A DNA stretch of 64,000 nt from Panulirus ornatus (Eukaryota > Arthropoda > Malacostraca > Decapoda > Palinuridae), in the NCBI RefSeq assembly GCF_036320965.1, contig NC_092230.1, positions 49,474,594-49,538,593 of the forward strand, given 5' to 3'. The translations under genes were made by a program, and so were the position numbers. Shown in pieces: positions 57,710 through 64,000 of this stretch (its first letter is position 1; the number at the start of each line of letters is the position of its first letter). A model generated the notes under the pieces. That model ran no database searches. It had not been told where the DNA came from and was given only the letters and a program-made list of their open reading frames with translations.

Positions 57710-59012
57710 TTTGCTTTCTCGCTGTCTCCCGCGTTTGCGAGGTAGCGCAAGGAAACAGACGAAAGAAATGGCCCAACCCACCCCCATACACATGTATATA
57801 CATACAAGTCCACACACGCAAATATACATACCTACACAGCTTTCCATGGTTTACCCCAGACACTTCACATGCCCTGACTCAATCCACTGACAGCATGTCA
57901 ACCCCAGTATACCAAATCGATCCAATTCACTCTATTCCTTGCCCTCCTTTCACCCTCCTGCATGTTCAGGCCCCAATCACACAAAATCTTTTTCACTCCA
58001 TCTTTCCACCTCCAATTTGGTCTCCCACTTCTCCTCGTTCCCTTCACCTCTGACACATATATCCTCTTGGTCAATCTTTCCTCACTCATTCTCTCCATGT
58101 GCCCAAACCATTTCAAAACACCCTCTTCTGCTCTCTCAACCACGCTCTTTTTATTTCCACACATCTCTCTTACCCTTATGTTACTTACTCGATCAAACCA
58201 CCTCACACCACACATTGTCCTCAAACATCTCAATTCCAGCACATCCATCCTCCTGCGCACAACTCTATCCATAGCCCACGCCTCGCATCCATACAACATT
58301 GTTGGAACCACTATTCCTTCAAACATACCCATTTTTGCTTTCCGAGATAATGTTCTCGACTTCCACACATTCTTCAAGGCTCCCAGGATTTTCGCCCCCT
58401 CCCCACCCTATGATCCACTTCCGCTTCCATGGTTTCATCCGCTGCCAGATCCACTCCCAGATATCTAAAACACTTTACTTCCTCCAGTTTTGCTCCATTC
58501 AAACTTACCTCCCAATTGACTTGACCCTCAACCCTACTGTAACTAATAACCTTGCTCTTATTCACATTTACTCTTAACTTTCTTCTTTCACACACTTTAC
58601 CAAACTCAGTCACCAGCTTCTGCAGTTTCTCACATGAATCAGCCACCAGCGCTGTATCATCAGCGAACAACAACTGACTCACTTCCCAAGCTCTCTCATC
58701 CCAAACAGACTTCATGCTTGCCCCTCTTTCCAAAACTCTTGCATTTACCTCCCTAACAACCCCATCCATAAACAAATTAAACAACCATGGAGACATCACA
58801 CACCCCTGCTGCAAACCTACATTCACTGAGAACCAATCACTTTCCTCTCTTCCTACACGTACACATGCCTTACATCCTCGATAAAAACTTTTCACTGCTT
58901 CTAACAACTTGCCTCCCACACCATATATTCTTAATGCCTTCCACAGAGCATCTCTATCAACTCTATCATATGCCTTCTCCAGATCCATAAATGCTACATA
59001 CAAATCCATTTG
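57643..59012 (-). mobile_element. LINE family A copy with RT domain, minus strand (pseudogene)
   Basis: The longest minus-strand copy. MDLYVAFMDLEKAYDRVDRD, VGLQQGCVMSPWLF, QLLFADDTALVADS (FADD intact), then the thumb to LGVDLAADETMEAEV in one 211-codon frame. One missing base near 58.40 kb (HRVGRGRKSWEP) shifts the frame, after which 159 codons run to VYWG-stop at 57.90 kb. Short-type tail, A-run and (TA)n (57643-57691) follow. The 5' end is AGCAAATGGATTTG next to (TA)n, the same start point as the copy at 50459. Confidence 0.88.
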
Positions 59013-59055
<43 letters not shown>

Positions 59056-59134
59056 AGCCGATGTAGCTCTTTTTCGTCTGTTTCCTGGTGCTACCTCACT
59101 AAAATGGGAAACGGCGATCAAGTATCAAGTATGA

Positions 59135-59210
<76 letters not shown>
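59013..59210 (+). mobile_element. (TA)n-flanked LINE terminal module
   Basis: A single terminal module (TTTCGTCTGTTTCCTGGTGC to GGGAAACGGCGATCAAGTAT) between (TA)n at 59013-59051 and 59139-59210: the minimal tail-only copy. Confidence 0.75.
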
Positions 59211-59213
<3 letters not shown>

Positions 59214-59652
59214 GTTTTTTCCTTTACAAGACAATTTGGTCATAATGTTTATGGAAGAATTTTAATACATATATTTGGTCATAAAATTTTGAAATAGAAT
59301 ATTGTCATATAGGGAATCTTTATGGTAGAATTGCATGCTCGGTCAGGGTTTAATGGAAATGTCAAGGACTGACTTGGACGTCCATTTTACCCTGCAGTGT
59401 ATACCAACATCGATGAAGTTATATAATGTTCTTCATGTGTCTTATTAATAAACCACAGTTGACAAGTCTGACCATGATGATGATGATGATGACGTAACTA
59501 CCACAGTGACACATGACGACGACAACCCTCGGGCCTGCAGGTCTCCTGGGGTCCGTGTGAAAGTGCCGTTATACATACACATTACCAAGTCCGATAACAT
59601 AGGAATATAAGCGGATAACTTTGTGGAAAGGTCTATATATCGAGAATACATC

Positions 59653-59654
<2 letters not shown>

Positions 59655-59719
<65 letters not shown>
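59655..59719. repeat. (TA)n microsatellite
   Basis: About 32 TA units, 50 bp inside the putative first intron of the minus-strand gene. Confidence 0.97.
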
Positions 59720-59724
<5 letters not shown>

Positions 59725-59769
59725 TAGTAGGAGGAGTAGTAATGATAAGTGATAGGTAAGGGGCCGTAC

Positions 59770-60011
59770 CCTGAGTGTTGGGAGGCGGCGTCCTCGTTCT
59801 CGTCGGCCGAGCCCTTGACACTCTGCTCGGAGGCGTTGGCCGAGGCTGGGGAGGGCTGCTCCTGTGGGGTGGTCTGCTCCTTCTTGGCCTCTCCCTCCTG
59901 GCCTTCGGCCCCTTCCTCGCCCGCACCCTTGGGCCCGTCCTTCTTGAACCAAGACCCCAGGCTGGAGCCCAGGCCCGAAACTTGACTGGACATGTTACTA
60001 AACATATTCAT
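59770..60011 (-). CDS. First coding exon, possibly Sap47-like synaptic protein
   Basis: The minus strand ATG at 60011 opens MNMFSNMSSQVSGLGSSLGS and then WFKKDGPKGAGEEGAEGQEG. A low-complexity acidic stretch (EAKKEQTTPQEQPSPASANA, EQSVKGSADENEDAASQHS) follows to a donor-like AGG followed by GTACGG (exon end 59770), leaving two nucleotides over. The composition is clean, G/C-ending and repeat-free. The N-terminal MFS..(S/T).QVSG.G pattern followed by a disordered acidic region is reminiscent of arthropod synapse-associated protein of 47 kDa (Sap47/SYAP1, a BSD-domain protein of nerve terminals), but the diagnostic BSD domain would lie in later exons that I could not find. A second in-frame ATG (60005) is a possible start. 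Confidence that this is a real exon is high; the name is tentative. Confidence 0.6.
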
Positions 60012-60164
60012 GTCGTTGATTCACCTGGTGGAGAAGCGATCAAAGGGAGTGACACACTGCCTCAATACGTCTGAGCGGCTGGTAGAACGTCACCACACCA
60101 CTAGTCCATGACACCAACTGAGACGACACACTGACAAGTCTTCTGCTGACGACAGCCAGTATAA
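60012..60164 (-). promoter_or_regulatory. Core promoter and 5' UTR of the minus-strand gene
   Basis: On the minus strand CCTTATACTGG (60166-60156) places a TATA-like TTATAC about 31 bp upstream of an arthropod initiator TCAGTG (60134-60129, A+1 at 60132). This spacing is ideal although the TATA core is weak. The 5' UTR to the ATG would be about 121 nt, without an upstream ATG that overlaps the start in a strong context. Confidence 0.4.
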
Positions 60165-60600
60165 GGGGCGAAAAATCAATAAACACGGCTGACAGATAAA
60201 ACAAGTGACGATCACCAAAAACGTATTAGAATGTATATATTTGCTTCCATCCTATAACATACATTACTCAAACCTAAATTTATAATTTTTAAGCGTTCAT
60301 GGAAGTCTAAACGGAGAATCGTTGTATAATTCTGAAGCCTATACTTTAGGCACTGGGACAGCGGGCGATTTAAACTTTGCTGCGCCAGGAAATTTGAACA
60401 CATAATGAAAATAGTGCTATTCTATTCTTTTTCTTTCTTTTTGCAGTAATAAATATGTTGAATCATAAATCTAAATAAATTTTCAATAAAGTTGAAAGGG
60501 ATAACTCAAATGTTACGTCAGGGATGAAAAGAGCAATGTCATCTTGTATATAAAGATCGGGTGTGGCATATGGTGATGATTCATATCTTCTGTAAATATA
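60165..60600. other. AT-rich upstream region
   Basis: Unique DNA upstream of the minus-strand promoter; no motif I can name with confidence. Confidence 0.4.
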
Positions 60601-61370
60601 GTGAGTGGTGGAATGTGGAAGTTGTGTGTATGAGGTTGCAGTGTTTGAAGATTTCATATGTGAAAGGTCGTGGGAAGGTTGTGAGGTATTGGGATTGTGA
60701 TGTGTAGTGGGTTGTGGAGTGGAGGTTGTAATTTGATGTATGGAATAGTGGTGTGGGAAGGCTGTGTATGGTATTGTGATGTGCAGAACGTATGGTATTG
60801 TGATGTGCAGAACGTATGGTATTGTGATGTGCAGAACGTATGGTTCTGTGAAGTGTAGAAGGTGCGTGGAGGGGGAGTTGTGATGTGTGGGGTAGGTTGT
60901 GTCGGGATTGTAATGTGTGGAGGTTTGTGGGAAGTTGTGATGTATGGAGTTCTGGTGATGTGTGGGAGGTTATGATGTATGGCGTTCTAGTGATGTGTGG
61001 GAGGTTGTGATATGTGGGGATCTTGTGGTGTGTTGGGAGATTGTGAAGTTCTGGTGATGTGTGGGATGTTGTGGAGTTATGGTGGTATGTGGAATCCTGG
61101 TCATGTGAGGTGGTTGTGGTGTGTGGGGTTCTGGTAGTGTACGGTGGGTGTAGTACATGGGAGAGTGAGGTGTGTGGGGAGCTGTGATGTGTATATGGTT
61201 GTAGTGTATGGACAGTCGTCATGTTGAGCTTGTTACCATAGAAGGTTGTGGACTGTGGCCTGTCAGTATATGGAGGGTTATGGTGTGTGGCAAGTTGTAA
61301 AGTCGTAATGCGTGCTATCATGTAAGGTTGTCGTGTGTACAGGGTTGTGGTTAGTTGTAGCATACGGATG
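60600..61370. repeat. Diverged GT-rich minisatellite region
   Basis: Variants of GGTTGTGATGTGTGG and ATGGTATTGTGATGTGCAGA; the latter repeats three times at 60.77-60.84 kb (24-bp unit). Open minus frames are artefacts. Confidence 0.8.
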
Positions 61371-61795
61371 GTTGAGATATGTATTATATGGACGGATGGT
61401 TGAGATATGTATTATATGGATGGATGTTTGAGATATGTATTATATGGATGGATGGTTGAGATATGTATTATATGGACGGATGGTTGAGATATGTATTATA
61501 TGGATGGATGGTTGAGATATGTATTATATGGATGGATGGTTGAGATATGTATTATATGGACGGATGGTTGAGATATGTATTATATGGATGGACGGTTGAG
61601 ATATGTATTATATGGATGGATGGTTGAGATATGTATTATGTGGATGGATGGATGGTTGAGATATGTATTATATGGATGGATGGTTAAGATATGTATTATA
61701 TGGATTGATGGTTGAGATATGTATTATATGGATGGATAGTTGAGATATGTATTATATGGATGGATGGTTGAGATATGTATCATATGGATGGATGA
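61370..61795. repeat. 28-bp minisatellite, ~15 copies
   Basis: Units of GGTTGAGATATGTATTATAT plus GGATGGAT, with CGGATG and GGACGG variants. Confidence 0.96.
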
Positions 61796-61845
61796 AGTGT
61801 ATGGTTGGCTGTATCACATCAGAGACGGCGGCTGCCTCTAAAATG

Positions 61846-61924
61846 TGGGGGGGGGGGGGGGAAGGGGTCTCACTGGAGCAAAAGCCAGTGATGTGAAGGC
61901 GAGGATGCAGCAGCAGCAGCAGCA
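61846..61924. repeat. Poly-G run and (GCA)n
   Basis: G-run at about 61847-61861 and CAGCAGCAGCAGCAG at 61909-61923. Confidence 0.93.
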
Positions 61925-62027
61925 TACTGCACCTCTATACAAGTAAGTCTAAACAAAATGGTTGGAATGAGCCCCATGCTTTTCAAATTGGGGGGAGGGG
62001 AGGCCTGCCGCCGCCACTGTATAAGGA

Positions 62028-64000
62028 TGGTTGTAGCGTGTAGTTGGCTGTAGCATATGGATGGTTGTGGTGTGTAGTTGGCTGTAGCATAATGGATGGT
62101 TGAGGTGAGCGGTTGGCTGTGGCATATGGATGGTTATGGTGTGTGGTTGGTCGTGGTGTGAGGTTGGCTGTAGCATATGAATGATTGTGGCATAAGGATG
62201 GTTGTGATAAGTGGTTGGATGTAGCATATGGATGGTTGTGGTATGACGGCTGTAGCATATGGATGGTTGTGGTATGACGGCTGTAGCATATGGATGGTTG
62301 TGGTATGACGGATGTAGCATATGGATGGTTGTGGTATGACGGCTGTAGCATATGGATGGTTGTGGAGGGAAGTTGGCTATAACATAAGGATGGTTGTGGT
62401 GTGTGGTTGGCTGTAGCATATGGATGGTTGTGTTGTATGGTTGGCTGTAACATATGGATGGTTATGGTGTGTGATTGGTAGTGGTGTGAGGTTGGATGTA
62501 GCATATGGATGGTTGAAGTATGTGGTTGGCAGTAGCATATGTGTGGTTAACGTGTGGTTGGCTGTAGTATATAAATGGGTGTGGTGTGTGGTTGTCTGTA
62601 GTATATAAATGGGTGTGGTGTGTGGTTGGCTGTAGCATATGGATGGTTGTGGTGTGTGGTTGGCTGTTGCATATGGATGGTTGTGGTGTGTGGTTGGCTG
62701 TAGCATATGGATGGTTTTGGTGTGTGGTTGGCTGTAGCATATGTGTGGTTAAGGTGTGGTTGGTTGTAGTATATAAATGGGTGTGGTGTGTGGTTGGCTG
62801 TTGCATATGGATGGTTGTAGTATGTGGTTGGCTGTAGCATATAAGTGGTTAAGGTGTGGTTGGTTGTAGTATATAAATGGGTGTGGTGTGTGGTTGGTTG
62901 TAGAATATGGATGGTTGTAGTATGTTGTTGGCTGTAGCATATGGATGGTTGTAGTATGTGGTTGGCAGTAGCATATGTGTGGTTAAGGTGTGGTTGGCTG
63001 TAGTATATAAATGGGTGTGGTGTGTGGTTGGCTGTAGCATATGGATGGTTGTGGTGTGTGGTTGGCTGTAGCATATGGATGGTTGTGGTGTGTGGTTGGC
63101 TGTAGCATATGGATGGTTGTAGTGTGTGGTTGGCAGTAGCATATGTGTGGTTAAGGTGTGGTTGGTTGTAGTATATAAATGGGCGTGGTGTGTGGTTGGC
63201 TGTAGCATATGGATGGTTGTGGTGTGTGGCTGGCTGTAACATATGGATGGTTGTGGTGTGTGGATGGCCATAACATATGGAAGGTATGTGGTGTGAGGTT
63301 GATTGCAGCATATGGTTGTGGTGTGTGGTTCACTGTAGCATATGGATGACCATAGCATATGGATGGTTGTGATAGTGGGTTGTGGCATATGAATGGTTCA
63401 GGTGAGTGATATGCTGTAGCTTATGGGTGGTTGAGGTGTGTGGTTGGCTGCACCATGCGGATAGTTTTAGTATATGGTTGGCTGTAGCATGCGAGTGATT
63501 GTGGCATGTGGTTGGCTGTAGTATATGAGAGGTTGTGGTGTGTGGTTGGCTGTAGCATATGAATGGTTGTGATATGTGGTTGGCTGTAGCATATGAGTGG
63601 TTGCAGCGTGGTGCCACTGGCTACAGCATAGGATGGATGGTTGAGGTGTAGGTTGGCAGCAGCATATTTATGGTTGTGGTGTCGTTGGCTGTAGCATATG
63701 AATGGTTGTGGTGTGTGGTTGGCTGTAGCATATGAGTGGTTGCAGTGTGGTGTCACTGGCTACAGCATAAGGATGGATGGTTGAGGCATAGATTGGCTGC
63801 AGCATATTTATGGTTGCGGTGTGGTTGGCTGTAGCATATGAATGGTTGTGTTGTGTGGTTGGCTGTGGCATATGAGTGGTTGTGGTATGTAGCTGACTGT
63901 AACATATGAGTGGTTGCAGTGTGGTGTCACTGGCTACAGCATAAGGATGGATGGTTGAGGTGTAGGCTGGCTGTAGCATATTCATGGTTGTGGTGTGTGG
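62028..64000. repeat. ~34-bp GT-rich minisatellite to window end
   Basis: Around 55 diverged units of GGTTGGCTGTAGCATATGGA plus TGGTTGTGGTGTGT. Variant unit types (ATATAAATGGGTGTGG, AGCATATGTGTGGTTAAGG, and after 63.6 kb GGTGTCACTGGCTACAGCAT) alternate in a higher-order order of roughly 250 bp. The array continues beyond the window. Confidence 0.95.

Overview
This window looks like nuclear DNA from an arthropod, most probably a decapod crustacean. The evidence is short exon-like islands with GT/AG splice signals and G/C-ending codons, no operons or compact genes, an interstitial array of the arthropod telomere motif (CCTAA and CCTGA, 21.4-21.7 kb), arthropod-type TCAGT initiator sequences, very abundant (TA)n arrays, and LINE, SINE and Penelope-like relics of types I associate with decapod genomes. 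The species assignment is inference. Nearly all long open frames here are artefacts of tandem repeats; examples are the 961-codon frame over (ACCT)n at 12.4-14.8 kb and the His/Ile/Ser frame over (CAT)n at 8.3-9.5 kb.

Layout. 0-6 kb: minisatellites, then an old non-LTR retrotransposon (2.57-5.26 kb) whose reverse-transcriptase reading frame has itself been expanded into tandem arrays of 15, 26, 60 and 28 bp. 6-8 kb: a possible exon, then 5'-truncated copies of a second LINE family. 8-18 kb: very large micro- and minisatellites (CAT, ACCT, 26-, 29-, 28-, 38- and 23-bp units) around a Penelope-like fragment with a hammerhead-like core (12.1 kb) and some splice-site-bounded islands (15.9-16.2 kb). 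18-27 kb: candidate promoter/5' exon, arrays carrying TATA, CCAAT or E-box motifs, telomere-like DNA, LINE fragments. 26-36.4 kb: the best candidate host gene, a plus-strand chain of small exons with compatible splice phases (26.2, 29.8, 30.55, 34.1 and possibly 36.2 kb), with other possible starts or exons at 28.3, 32.3 and 33.1 kb. 36-46 kb: AT-rich DNA with microsatellites, a second Penelope-like fragment, a CR1/Jockey-type LINE fragment and a tRNA-derived SINE nested inside a LINE. 46-49.4 kb: unusually repeat-poor AT-rich DNA that reads as a minus-strand terminal exon plus long 3' UTR. 49.5-59.2 kb: a LINE graveyard with at least ten pieces of one family in both orientations. 59.77-60.01 kb: a convincing minus-strand first coding exon with a promoter, possibly a Sap47-like synaptic protein. 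60.6-64 kb: GT-rich minisatellites to the window end.

No tRNA, rRNA, CRISPR or complete gene was found. The host genes present are seen only as scattered exons, so function is mostly unassignable. The more interesting material is repeat biology: minisatellites born inside a retrotransposon ORF, a SINE-like family sharing its 3' end with a LINE, hammerhead-like motifs, and minisatellites that multiply core-promoter motifs.
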